Source: Arenicola marina
Taxonomy: Eukaryota; Annelida; Polychaeta; Arenicolidae
Assembly: GCA_964019135.1 (NCBI GenBank)
Contig: OZ025248.1
Coordinates: 72,608,119-72,672,118, forward strand
Direction of reading: 5' to 3'
DNA: 64,000 nt
The notes beneath the pieces are model-generated. The model ran no database searches. It was not told the origin of the DNA and was given only the letters and a program-made list of their open reading frames with translations. The translations under genes and the position numbers were made by a program. Position 1 is the stretch's first letter. Every line of letters begins with the position of its first letter. This document shows positions 1 through 11,900 of the stretch, one piece after another.

Positions 1-1080
1 CGACGAAAAGATCGTTGCAATAGTAAACTATACGGCGTTCCCGTTCTTCTAACGCGACCCCCCCCCCCACCCCTACCTCCCGCCGCCCCCACCCCAGCCT
101 TCTTCATGCCCGCCAATACACACACGCATTCCAGCTTTGATGCGCTTCACTGGTGCACACTCCTGCCCTTATCTACACCCACACTCACACCCTACCTTAC
201 ACCCCTACCCTGTGTATTGCTGGCCGGTCCATTCAGCTGCTTGCCCCCCTCCCCCCCCCCCCACAGGCCCCACCTGAGGCCGAGGTGACAGCGGTCGCAG
301 CAGCATGGGAAACTATGAAACGCTGTAATTCCAGAAGGTCCCGGTTTGAGTTATAATGTGCAGCGAGACGACCCCCATGCATCAGTCATGCGTCATCAGA
401 CGTCCATTTGAGCCATAAAATCTCAGCCGCCAGGGTGATATGCCTTGTTTGGTCCTCTGCCTACGTGCTTAGCTTACAGATCTTCCTCGAAGCAGTGGTC
501 GGAACATACTCTTGAATGTTTGGTGGCTTTAAAACACGGGCAATCTTGCCGCAAAAGCTGCTGGTCGCCTAATGGATAGCGGTAGAAAGATATGTTTGCT
601 GTCCTTTTTTGCAATTGTTACAACAAACTGATGAACAGTACATTATTTTGTTCTAAATGCATCGATGGTTTAAATTTATAAGTCAAATTCTCTTGTCATT
701 ATTCATGAGAGGTGTTGAGCTGACAGTTTTTTCCAAAGACGCACCACTTCTCGCATGTAAACACAGTTGTGGTTCAGCGGAGAGTCGTCGTCGGTGACGT
801 CAACGCCCTGCGTGTGATTGGCTAACTCTGGTCACGTGTTCAGAACATATCGATACCCGCCTTATGGGCAAAAATAAATGTTTTCTACTGTTGATGTGCG
901 ATTTTGTCGATGATGGTTTCTTTTTAAACAAAACGATTAACAGCAGATTAATTTTATGCCAACATAGTTTAACTTTTTTATCCCATGGCAGCCGCCTGGT
1001 ATTTTCTTTTAAGGTCACGTGATTGCGAGGTGAGCACTGATCGGAGTACACAATTGTCTCGCTGGGTGGAACCCTATGTT
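1..1080. other. no gene seen; C-rich low-complexity patches
   Basis: I see no supported gene here. The stretch holds a C-rich patch near 58-100, CA/CT-rich sequence to about 265 with a run of C near 248-262, then ordinary AT-rich intergenic DNA. The short open frames over the C-rich part reflect composition only. Confidence 0.5.
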
Positions 1081-1084
1081 GCAC

Positions 1085-1430
1085 TGTACGTGCATGAGAC
1101 TCGTGTATCGCCTGCGGCGCTAGACGCATTACCCCGACTGCCTGTCCTCCACGATCTGAGCCCCCTCAGCTTTCGAGCTGGGTTAGGCAATCGATTCCTT
1201 GGGTCCGACAGCCTTCGAGTAAAGCAGGGTTGTGTTCTAGCACCGACTGTACTTGGCATGTCCTTCTCCATGCTCTTTTTCGAAGGGTGTTTACTTGCGT
1301 ACCAGATCGGATGGAAAGTTGTTCAACCTTTCACCATGGCGTCCAAGCGGAGGCGCTGAAGTGTCAATGATGGCTAGTCGCTGACGACGCGGCGACGGTT
1401 GCCCGTTCAGCAAGCCTCTTTCAAATGCAC
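1085..1430 (+). pseudogene. non-LTR retrotransposon reverse transcriptase remnant
   Basis: A short open frame carries the reverse transcriptase motif VKQGCVLAPT (from 1219), typical of the palm of LINE reverse transcriptases. About 160 bases on, in another frame, ADDAA (1380-1394) matches the catalytic (Y/F)ADD block. The spacing is right for one palm domain broken by a frameshift. No complete ORF, endonuclease or target duplication is visible, so this is a decayed fragment. It may belong with the LINE 3'-end pieces at 4.1-5.0 kb, which have the same orientation, but I cannot show they came from one insertion. Confidence 0.6.
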
Positions 1431-2295
1431 GTGCTTTATTCGCTTTTACAACCGTATAAGTGTTAAGAAAACTGCCATACTGAGCCAAGGGGCTATCACG
1501 CCGCCAGTGATTACCCTTAATAATATGCCTTTAGAGATGGTTAAAGCGGGTGTCCAACCTAATTTAATCGCGATCTGCACCGAAAGTTTACATCTTAAAA
1601 TTAAATTGGCGAGTGTTAACGCGTCGTTTCGGCCGACTGGTAAGGAGAAAAAAATTAAGGCAGCACGCCCCCATCAATGTCAAGCAAAGCGCCATTTTGC
1701 CGGGAGCAGTGACGCATTTTGTGACTATTCATATGGCGCCGCCTTACCTTATAACTCGCGGAGAGAGGGATCAGGGCCGCGATTTACAGATGAACAGCGG
1801 CCGTTCCAAGCCTCGCAGTAGTGCAAGATCTTAGTGCTTCATTGAAAAGTACCGCCCAAACAAATTGATATACGTCTTGCGACGATTGACTCTGCAACAA
1901 TGCCATGATTGGAGTTAGAATCGCCGCTATTTATATTAGCGATTATCACGCGCTCTTGTTTTGCTCACACAATAGGCGCAATTTCCGGTTTGAATAAATT
2001 AGAGTATCGCCTCCTGATTGGTCAATCGCGGACACGCCTCCAAAAAGGGCTGCCGCCTGCGTAGGCTGCGAAATCGTGCCTGGCGGTCACTTCTAGATTT
2101 TATTGTGAGCTACAGATAGAACGAAAAATTCTATAATTTGGAGGATAGACAATTGGGTATTATATGAATCGGTGAAGCAGCGTTAGAGGCCAGGCTGGCG
2201 GTTCCCTTTAAGTAATTGTATTCCTTGGGAAGTACCGTTGATATCTGAATGACGAAATAAATACTCGCATTGGCAACGTATTCACCACCTTTAGT

Positions 2296-2415
2296 AGGGC
2301 CCCAGGGAGCCTTTTTCGAGACAGTGATGTTTAAAATCAACAACGCGACATTGGGGCTGCCTTGAAATCGACATGTGGCATCAAGGCTTGGCGACAAGCG
2401 ACATGGGCGATAGGT
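2296..2415 (+). repeat. dispersed CGACA-rich repeat family, copy 1
   Basis: This copy contains aaaatcaacaacgcgacatt followed by ggggctgccttgaaatcgac and then cttggcgacaagcgacatgg. The same string of cues (TTTTTCGA, AAAATCGACA, CGCGACATTGGGG, GGCGACAAGCGACATG) recurs at about 24.75, 32.68, 39.36 and 47.58 kb. It is a dispersed repeat of unknown type. No terminal inverted repeat or coding capacity is visible. Confidence 0.6.
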
Positions 2416-2559
2416 ATAATCAGGACGCTTTACAATGAGAGAAGGAAGGGAGAGTGGAGCCATATCCCCAGGGGTAACCCTCTAGTCTTGGCGAAGAAAG
2501 ACCTGGGATATTTATCCTGCGGCCACATAAACATGGCCACAGCGGGGCGCGTTACGTCC

Positions 2560-2635
2560 ACGTTAGGCTCTCAGGTGGCCAGAGCACTCAAGGCGAGCGC
2601 TCTAACCCACTGAGCTATCGGGCTGGCCCCAGCGA
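2560..2635 (-). repeat. tRNA-like SINE head (candidate)
   Basis: On the minus strand the sequence reads GCCCGATAGCTCAGTGGGTT then AGAGCGCTCGCCTTGAG, which closely matches the acceptor stem, D-arm (A-box) and anticodon region of a tRNA. No intact B-box (GGTTCGANTCC) follows at the right distance, so it is not a functional tRNA gene. A tRNA-derived SINE or tRNA pseudogene is the best reading. Confidence 0.5.
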
Positions 2636-2639
2636 CCTA

Positions 2640-3640
2640 AGCGAAACTTCCTTCTCGATCCCTCGATCTCCATCGTCGTAAAAGACTGTGATCTTCAGCC
2701 AATAGCGTGTGGCCTTCCAAGTTTAAACAGCGCGGCGCTGTCAGCTTCAAAACAAGCGTGCAATGGTGGAGGAGACGAAGAAGCGATCTTTGCTAGAAGT
2801 TACTCCGAAACAATACTTGTTTAGTTTTCGTGTTAGTTTATATTATGTGCCACACTGTATGTTAAGCTTACTATCAGAAAATAAGTATTGTTGCACACTA
2901 TGTAGTAAGCAACTTTAATATAGCAAGCTAGCAGCTTCATCATGCCTAGCCTCGGTAGACCCGATTCCAGCCTTTTTTTCCTACGGGGTTGTCAAAAAAG
3001 AATTAGCACATTTGAAAATTCTAAATTATGGGGTAAACAATCACAATTTCGTATTGAATAATAGAATTTGTAATAGAATTTTTTGCAACGTTCGATGCGG
3101 GCGCCATAGTTCCCTCCGTCTCCATCATCCCCGCCGTCTCCTAAAACCCCGCCGTCCCCTCGGTCCCCTCCATCCCCACCGTCCCAACCACCCCGCTGAT
3201 GCATCTATGGTGACTGGCAATTCTTTTGTATAGGGTTCTGGCGACAATTAAGCTCTGATGATTGGTGACAACCTCTTACAAATGAATATAATAGCGAGCG
3301 CAAGCGAGCTCTTAAGGTAACATGCATGCATATTCAAAGTCCATTTCAAGCATAGGCTTAGGACTTTCATTTCGCGTAACAACCCCCATGAGACGTTTTC
3401 GGATTCGGAGTAAATATGAGCTGTACATAAATATATTCAAGCAAAGAGAGGTCGAAGCCTATTATGTCAGGTCTTTAATAATTAAATCAGCTGCCCCACA
3501 AAATTAACGAATAAATTATTCAATGTTAACACTGGATGTATACTTCAAACTAAAGTTAATTTATAAGCGACGGGCTAAATGTCTGTTGCCAAGCAGAGCG
3601 CTCTTAGTGACCGCCCATCGGCTGCTGTCATAGTGAGTAG
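2640..3640. other. no gene seen
   Basis: Ordinary AT-rich DNA with a C-rich imperfect patch (3115-3195) built of ccccgccgtcccc-like steps. Open frames across that patch on either strand are low complexity. I see no splice-bounded exon. Confidence 0.5.
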
Positions 3641-3676
3641 TTGTGACGTCAAAATGTTATAAACATGACGTCACAA
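3641..3676. repeat. inverted repeat with two TGACGTCA (CRE) palindromes
   Basis: TTGTGACGTCA (3641-3651) and its exact reverse complement TGACGTCACAA (3666-3676) flank ATGTT-ATA-AACAT, which is itself inverted. Each arm contains the 8-bp CREB/ATF palindrome. It could be a hairpin-type mobile element tip or a regulatory site; nothing nearby decides which. Confidence 0.6.
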
Positions 3677-4133
3677 TGGGAGTTTCTGAGCAACCGAATG
3701 ATTGCCACAAGCACGTGCATGGTATAGGTCATCCCGCCAAAGATATTCTTATGGCAAGCCGAAGTGAGATTAATTTTGAATATTAATCTAGATGTATCCC
3801 CTCGGAATATCTGAATTAATAAATATACGCTCGCATTTTTTAGGTAGCACCTATCCATATTATTTCGATTGTAGCCCTACGTGTTCTGGCATATTCACAG
3901 TAGGGAACAACACGCAGCGTGGCATCTGGATGCATCGGGTCGTCAGTGTTAATCTCACTTCCAGGTTTATGCCAAATGCTTTATTGGTACTGTATACTGT
4001 TTTGTTTTACTTTGGAGTCGAGTGCAATAAATATAAAATAAAAATTGTGAGAATGTCGTCAATTTCACAACCAGTTGCTTTTGTTCTACATCTACCGCCA
4101 TTGCAGAATGGAACCTAAACTGGTGCGTGTTTC

Positions 4134-5034
4134 ATGCGTGGTACTGGACAAACGAGGGGAAAACTAACCGTTCGCAGGCAAATGTTGTCCCGCTTCTTAG
4201 CAAAGGAAGGTAACCAGTGCGGAAGGGTTAGGCAGGGCCAGCCTATTCTTGAACAACGGCGTCTTCGATGGCTTGGGCACGACCATCGTATTGTTGGGGA
4301 CTTAGATATGGCTTAACGAAACTTTATTAAGGTAGGAATAGAGATTAAATGGATGCAGAGCGCGCGTATCGTGCGTGTGGGTACAGGGGGGTGGTGAGGC
4401 CCTGGCGTGGTCGGGGTAGACGTCGAAAGAAAAGTCGAAAGTTGAAAGTCTGAAGATGGAAAAGAAGACAGGGAAGAAATAATCTAAATAATAAGATGCA
4501 CATGTCGGATTAAAAAAAACGGATTGTAATAAATATTCTGATAATCGCCTTCTCTGTTTATCGTCGCACGAAACGCGCCTTCCCCTGATATCTGATGCCA
4601 AATGCTCCCAAAAATTTGAATCGATACCGATAGTATAGAATATAGAGTAGTAGAAAATATCCAAGTGGGACTCGCCACAGTGTGTAGGATGAACGCATTC
4701 CAAAGGATGTGCTCAATGGCGAGCCTGCCGCCCGGCAAATGCCCAATTAGACGGCCAATTCGGCGAAGGTTGAAAGATGTTTGTAAACTTCACCTGAAGG
4801 CTTTCGGTGTCGATTCGAATTTTTGGGTGGATTTGGCATCTGATATCAGGAGAAGGCGCGTTTCGTGACAAACTCAAAAAGCTGGTTTGCAAGATACCAC
4901 TTGAAACGTCAAACGATGAGACCAGTGAGCACTGGTTAAGACCAAGTCATCGATGTGACGACTGCGGAAAAATCTGCCGGTCACATAATTTCAGTCCTAA
5001 GCGCAAATACCGCGAGACAAAGCAGACTACTTAA
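4134..5034 (+). pseudogene. LINE 3'-end remnants, including one inverted piece
   Basis: Near 4255-4290 the translation RRLRWLGHDHRI matches the conserved (R)RLRWLGHvxRM block near the C terminus of many animal LINE ORFs. From about 4760 a frame reads RRLKDVCKLHLKAFGVD then WVDLASDIRRRRVS, the usual following block. After a frameshift comes HRCDDCGKIC, the C-terminal zinc-binding motif. Between them, minus-strand positions about 4565-4640 encode a second copy (GIDSNFWEHLASDIRGRRVS) in opposite orientation. Two fragments of the same family therefore lie head to head and form an inverted repeat. All frames are broken; this is a relic. Confidence 0.65.
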
Positions 5035-5400
5035 AGCTACTTTTCAACAAAAAGTAAGCAGTGGACGCGTGGGAACGCGCAGACTGTGGTAGTGACGTCA
5101 GCAAACTGAATAAATAGTGAATAACTGAATAAACCCACATGAATAAACCCTTCCGACATAGGGCTCTCACTTTTCACTTGCCGTATATTGACCGACTGTA
5201 AAGCCTTCTTGCGGGAGAGTGTTATATTGTTTACTGCTGTTCCAACAGCAAAGGCGCCTCCCTCAATTTGACAGAACCATCCCCCTGGTTGAAACAGTAA
5301 CGTTAAATCACAACATCAATTACAAATCTATCATTTTGCGCAGTCGAACGAATGCCAACTGACCACATTTAAAGGATGATTATAATTCGTCTGTTTGCAG

Positions 5401-5559
5401 TTGCAAGATTCTGCCTTGCCCATTCCGGACCTGGGCCCTCTTGGACCTATAGAAGGCCGATCCTATCGAATTAATCACCATCTGGATAAGTTTGCGCCAG
5501 ACAATAATCTTTTGGCCACCGTCCCGTTACTCCCAGCACAGTATTGTACACTCCATAAG
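5401..5559 (+). CDS. probable upstream exon of the kinase-like gene
   Basis: The acceptor ttctgtttgcag precedes 5401 and the donor ctccataag|gtatgg follows 5559. The 159-bp exon is open, phase 0 at both ends, and translates to 53 residues beginning LQDSALPIPDLGPLGP and ending PLLPAQYCTLHK. The next exon (5807) also starts in phase 0, so it can join. I recognise no domain: no glycine-rich loop and no VAIK-type lysine is visible. If it belongs to the gene it lies just N-terminal to the partial N-lobe encoded at 5807-5933. Exons further upstream were not found. Confidence 0.5.
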
Positions 5560-5806
5560 GTATGGTCCAACGTATCTTTGATTATACGTTTACTAGCTAA
5601 TTCCAGCCTAACTTCATACAGCCAGCTTAGTAGACATATAGCTATAAGCCGGTGGAAAATATGCACTTATCGCAAAGCGGTTATTAATACGTGCAATAAC
5701 GAAAAATGCCACACCCAAAAATACCCTGACTACCGTAAAATATAAAATATATCGTAAAATTCGTCATGCTTTAAGTCGTGATGATTTGTGTACATTTATG
5801 TCCTAG

Positions 5807-5933
5807 ATGAGGCGATGTCAACTGCAAATGCTGTTGAAGTTGAGAAACGCCAGCCATGATCACGTGGTCTTCCCGCTGTGGGTGGTCCAGCAACCGGCAG
5901 ACCTACGTCTGGCGTACCTCCTCACAGACATCG
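5807..5933 (+). CDS. kinase-like gene exon: N-lobe segment whose 3' end founds the 37-bp array
   Basis: The acceptor tttatgtcctag lies before 5807 and the donor is ACAGACATCG|GTAGGG. The 127-bp exon is open in phase 0 and ends in phase 1, exactly complementary to the exon at 16414. Its last 22 bases (5912-5933) plus the first 15 intronic bases are the repeat unit of the satellite that follows. Confidence 0.75.
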
Positions 5934-8900
5934 GTAGGGTGGTCTCTAGCGTACCGGCTCACAGACATCGGTAGGATGGTTTCTAGCGTACCGGCTCGCA
6001 GACATCGGTAGGGTGGTGTCTAGCGTACCGGCTCACAGACATCGGTAGGGTGGTCTCTAGCGTACCGGCTCACAGACATCGGTAGGGTGGTCTCTAGCGT
6101 ACCGGCTCACAGACATCGGTAGGGTGGTGTCTAGCGTACCGGCTCACAGACATCGGTAGGGTGGTGTCTAGCCTACCTCCTCACAGACATCGGTAGGGTG
6201 GTCTAGCGTACCGGCTCACAGACATCAGTAGGGTGGTCTCTAGCGTACCTCCTCACAGACATCGGTAGGGTGGTCTCTAGCGTACCGGCTCACAGACATC
6301 GGTAGGGTAGTCTCTAGCGTACCGGCTCACAGACATCGGTAGGGTGGTCTCTAGCGTACCCGCTCACAGACATCGGTAGGGTGGTGTCTAGCGTACCTCC
6401 TCACAGACATCGGTAGGGTGGTCTCTAGCGTACCTCCTCACAGACATCGGTAGGGTGGTCTCTAGCGTACCTCCTCACAGACATCGGTAGGGTGGTCTCT
6501 AGCGTACCGGCTCACAGACATCGGTAGGGTGGTCTCTAGCGTACCTCCTCACAGACATCGGTAGGGTGGTCTCTAGCGTACCTCCTCACAGACATCGGTA
6601 GGGTGGTCTCTAGCGTACCTCCTCACAGACATCGGTAGGGTGGTCTCTAGCGTACCGGCTCACAGACATCGGTAGGGTGGTCTCTAGCGTACCTCCTCAC
6701 AGACATCGGTAGGGTGGTCTCTAGCGTACCGGCTCACAGACATCGGTAGGGAGGTGTCTAGCGTACCTCCTCACAGACATCGGTAGGGTGGTCTCTAGCG
6801 TGCCTCCTCACAGACATCGGTAGGGTGGTCTCTAGCGTACCGGCTCAAAGACATCGGTAGGGAGGTGTCTAGCGTACCTCCTCACAGACATCGGTAGGGT
6901 GGTCTCTAGCGTACCGGCTCACAGACATCGGTAGGGTGGTCTCTAGCGTACCGGCTCACAGACATCGGTAGGGTGGTCTCTAGCGTACCTCCTCACAGAC
7001 ATCAGTAGGGTGGTCTCTAGCGTACCGGCTCACAGACATCGGTAGGGTGGTGTCTAGCGTACCTCCTCACAGACATCGGTAGGGTGGTGTCTAGCGTACC
7101 TCCTCACAGACATCGGTAGGGTGGTCTAGCGTACCGGCTCACAGACATCGGTAAGGTGGTCTCTAGCGTACCGGCTCACAGACATCGGTAGGGTGGTCTC
7201 TAGCGTACCTCCTCACAGACATCGGTAGGGTGGTCTCTAGCATACCTCCTCACAGACATCGGTAGGGTGGCTTCTAGCGTACCTCCTCACAGACATCGGT
7301 AAGGTGGTCTCTAGCGTACCGGCTCACAGACATCGGTAGGGTGGTCTCTAGCGTACCGGCTCACAGACATCAGTAGGGTGGTCTCTAGCGTACCTCCTCA
7401 CAGACATCGGTAGGGTGGTCTCTAGCGTACCTCCTCACAGACATCGGTAGGGTGGTCTCTAGCGTACCGGCTCACAGACATCGGTAGGGTGGTCTCTAGC
7501 GTACCGGCTCACAGACATCGGTAGGGTGGTCCCTAGCGTAGCGGCTCACAGACATCGGTAGGGTGGTCTCTAGCGTGCCGGCTCACAGACATCGGTAGGG
7601 TGGTCTCTAGCGTACCGGCTCACAGACATCGGTAGGGTGGTCCCTAGCGTACCGGCTCACAGACATCGGTAGGGTGGTCTCTAGCGTACCGGCTCACAGA
7701 CATCGGTAGGGTGGTCTCTAGCGTACCTCCTCACAGACATCGGTAGGGTGGTCTCTAGCGTACCGGCTCACAGACATCAGTAGGGTGGTCTCTAGCGTAC
7801 CTCCTCACAGACATCGGTAGGGTGGTCTCTAGCGTACCTCCTCACAGACATCGGTAGGGTGGTCTCTAGCGTACCGGCTCACAGACATCGGTAGGGTGGT
7901 CTCTAGCGTACCGGCTCACAGACATCGGTAGGGTGGTCCCTAGCGTAGCGGCTCACAGACATCGGTAGGGTGGTCTCTAGCGTGCCGGCTCACAGACATC
8001 GGTAGGGTGGTCTCTAGCGTACCGGCTCACAGACATCGGTAGGGTGGTCCCTAGCGTACCGGCTCACAGACATCGGTAGGGTGGTCTCTAGCGTACCGGC
8101 TCACAGACATCGGTAGGGTGGTGTCTAGCGTACCTCCTCACAGACATCGGTAGGGTGGTCTAGCGTACCGGCTCACAGACATCGGTAGGGTGGTCTCTAG
8201 CGTACCGGCTCACAGACATCGGTAGGGTGGTCTCTAGCGTACCGGCTCACAGACATCGGTAGGGTGGTGTCTAGCGTACCTCCTCACAGACATCGGTAGG
8301 GTGGTCTGGCGTACCTGCTCACAGCCATCGGTAGGGTGGTCTCTAGCGTACCGGCTCACAGACATCGGTAGGGTGGTGTCTAGCGTACCTCCTCACAGAC
8401 ATCGGTAGGGTGGTCTAGCGTACCGGCTCACAGACATCGGTAAGGTGGTCTCTAGCGTACCTCCTCACAGACATCGGTAGGGTGGTCTCTAGCGTACCGG
8501 CTCACAGACATCGGTAGGGTGGTGTCTAGCGTACCTCCTCACAGACATCGGTAGGGTGGTCTCTAGCGTACCGGCTCACAGACATCGGTAGGGTGGTCTC
8601 TAGCGTACCTCCTCACAGACATCGGTAGGGTGGTCTCTAGCGTACCGGCTCACAGACATCGGTAGGGTGCTGTCTAGCGTACCTCCTCACAGACATCGGT
8701 AGGGTGGTGTCTAGCGTACCTCCTCACAGACATCGGTAGGGTGGTCTCTAGCGTATCTCCTCACAGACATCGGTAGGGTGGTCTCTAGCGTACCTCCTCA
8801 CAGACATCGGTAGGGTGGTCTCTAGCGTACCGGCTCACAGACATCGGTAGGGAGGTGTCTAGCGTACCTCCTCACAGACATCGGTAGGGTGGTCTCTAGC

Positions 8901-11900
8901 GTGCCTCCTCACAGACATCAGTAGGGTGGTCTCTAGCGTACCGGCTCACAGACATCGGTAGGGTGGTCTCTAGCGTACCGGCTCACAGACATCGGTAATG
9001 TGGTCTCTAGCGTACCTCCTCACAGACATCAGTAGGGTGGTCTCTAGCGTACCGGCTCACAGACATCGGTAGGGTGGTCTCTAGCGTACCGGCTCACAGA
9101 CATCGGTAGGGTGGTCTCTAGCGTACCGGCTCACAGACATCGGTAGGGTGGTCTCTAGCGTACCTCCTCACAGACATCGGTAGGGTGGTGTCTAGCGTAC
9201 CTCCTCACAGACATCGGTAGGGTGGTGTCTAGCGTACCTCCTCACAGACATCGGTAGGGTGGTCTCTAGCGTACCGGCTCACAGACATCGGTAGGGTGGT
9301 GTCTAGCGTACCTCCTCACAGACATCAGTAGGGTGGTCTCTAGCGTACCGGCTCACATACATCGGTAGGGTGGCCTCTAGCGTACCGGCTCACAGACATC
9401 GGTAGGGTGGTCTAGCGTACCGGCTCACAGACATCGGTAGGGTGGTGTCTAGCGTACCTCCTCACAGACATCGGTAGGGTGGTCTCTAGCGTACCGGCTC
9501 ACAGACATCGGTAGGGTGGTGTCTAGCGTACCTCCTCACAGACATCAGTAGGGTGGTCTCTAGCGTACCGGCTCACATACATCGGTAGGGTGGCCTCTAG
9601 CGTACCGGCTCACAGACATCGGTAGGGTGGTGTCTAGCGTACCTCCTCACATACATCGGTAGGGTGGTCTCTAACGTACCGGCTCACAGACATCGGTATT
9701 GTAATCTCTAGCGTTCCGGCTCACAGACATCGGTAGGGTGGTCTCTAGCGTACCGGCTCACAGACATCGGTAGGGTGCTGTCTAGCGTACCTCCTCACAG
9801 ACATCGGTAGGGTGGTGTCTAGCGTACCTCCTCACAGACATCGGTAGGGTGGTCTCTAGCGTACCGGCTCACAGACATCGGTAGGGTAGTCTCTAGCGTT
9901 CCGGCTCACAGACATCGGTAGGGTGGTCTCTAGCGTACCGGCTCACAGACATCGGTAGGGTGCTGTCTAGCGTACCTCCTCACAGACATCGGTAGGGTGG
10001 TGTCTAGCGTACCTCCTCACAGACATCGGTAGGGTGGTCTCTAGCGTACCTCCTCACAGACATCGGTAGGGTGGTCTCTAGCGTACCTCCTCACAGACAT
10101 CGGTAGGGTGGTCTCTAGCGTGCCTCCTCACAGACATCGATAGGGAGGTGTCTAGCGTACCTCCTCACAGACATCGGTAGGGTGGTCTCTAGCGTGCCTC
10201 CTCACAGACATCGGTAGGGTGGTCTCTAGCGTACCGGCTCACAGACATCGGTAGGGAGGTGTCTAGCGTACCTCCTCACAGACATCGGTAGGGTGGTCTC
10301 TAGCGTACCGGCTCACAGACATCGGTAGGGTGGTCTCTAGCGTACCGGCTCACAGACATCGGTAGGGTGGTCTCTAGCGTACCTCCTCACAGACATCAGT
10401 AGGGTGGTCTCTAGCCTACCTCCTCACAGACATCAGTAGGGTGGTCTCTAGCGTACCGGCTCACAGACATCGGTAGGGTGGTCTCTAGCGTACCGGCTCA
10501 CAGACATCGGTAGGGTGGTCTCTAGCGTACCGGCTCACAGACATCGGTAGGGTGATCTCTAGCGTACCTCCTCACAGACATCGGTAGGGTGGTCTCTAGC
10601 GTACCGGCTCACAGACATCGGTAGGGTGGTGTCTAGCGTACCTCCTCACAGACATCGGTAGGGTGGTCTCTAGCGTACCGGCTCACAGACATCGGTAGGG
10701 TGGTCTCTAGCGTACCTCCTCACAGACATCGGTAGGGTGGTCTCTAGCGTACCGGCTCACAGACATCGGTAGGGTGCTGTCTAGCGTACCTCCTCACAGA
10801 CATCGGTAGGGTGGTGTCTAGCGTACCTCCTCACAGACATCGGTAGGGTGGTCTCTAGCGTATCTCCTCACAGACATCGGTAGAGTGGTCTCTAGCGTAC
10901 CTCCTCACAGACATCGGTAGGGTGGTCTCTAGCGTACCGGCTCACAGACATCGGTAGGGAGGTGTCTAGCGTACCTCCTCACAGACATCGGTAGGGTGGT
11001 CTCTAGCGTGCCTCCTCACAGACATCGGTAGGGTGGTCTCTAGCGTACCGGCTCACAGACATCGGTAGGGTGGTCTCTAGCGTACCGGCTCACAGACATC
11101 GGTAATGTGGTCTCTAGCGTACCTCCTCACAGACATCAGTAGGGTGGTCTCTAGCGTACCGGCTCACAGACATCGGTAGGGTGGTCTCTAGCGTACCGGC
11201 TCACAGACATCGGTAGGGTGGTCTCTAGCGTACCGGCTCACAGACATCGGTAGGGTGGTCTCTAGCGTACCGGCTCACAGACATCGGTAGGGTGGTCTCT
11301 AGCGTACCGGCTCACAGACATCGGTAGGGTGGTCTCTAGCGTACCGGCTCACAGACATCGGTAGGGTGCTGTCTAGCGTACCTCCTCACAGACATCGGTA
11401 GGGTGGTCTCTAGCGTACCGGCTCACAGACATCGGTAGGGTGGTCTCTAGCGTACCGGCTCACAGACATCGGTAGGGTGGTCTCTAGCGTACCGGCTCAC
11501 AGACATCGGTAGGGTGGTGTCTAGCGTACCTCCTCACAGACATCGGTAGGGTGGTCTCTAGCGTACCGGCTCACAGACATCGGTAGGGTGGTCTCTAGCG
11601 TGCCGGCTCACAGACATCGGTAGGGTGGTCTCTAGCGTACCGGCTCACAGACATCGGTAGGGTGGTCTCTAGCGTACCTCCTCACAGACATCGGTAGGGT
11701 GGTCTCTAGCGTACCTCCTCACAGACATCGGTAGGGTGGTCTCTAGCGTACCGGCTCACAGACATCGGTAGGGTAGTCTCTAGCGTTCCGGCTCACAGAC
11801 ATCGGTAGGGTGGTCTCTAGCGTACCGGCTCACAGACATCGGTAGGGTGCTGTCTAGCGTACCTCCTCACAGACATCGGTAGGGTGGTGTCTAGCGTACC

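Noticed and set aside
2560..2635. Functional tRNA gene on the minus strand
   Set aside because: The A-box half is tRNA-like, but no B-box or matching acceptor stem follows.
2992..3233. Gly/Asp-rich minus ORF and the opposing Arg/Pro-rich ORF
   Set aside because: Low-complexity C-rich DNA; neither has coding features.
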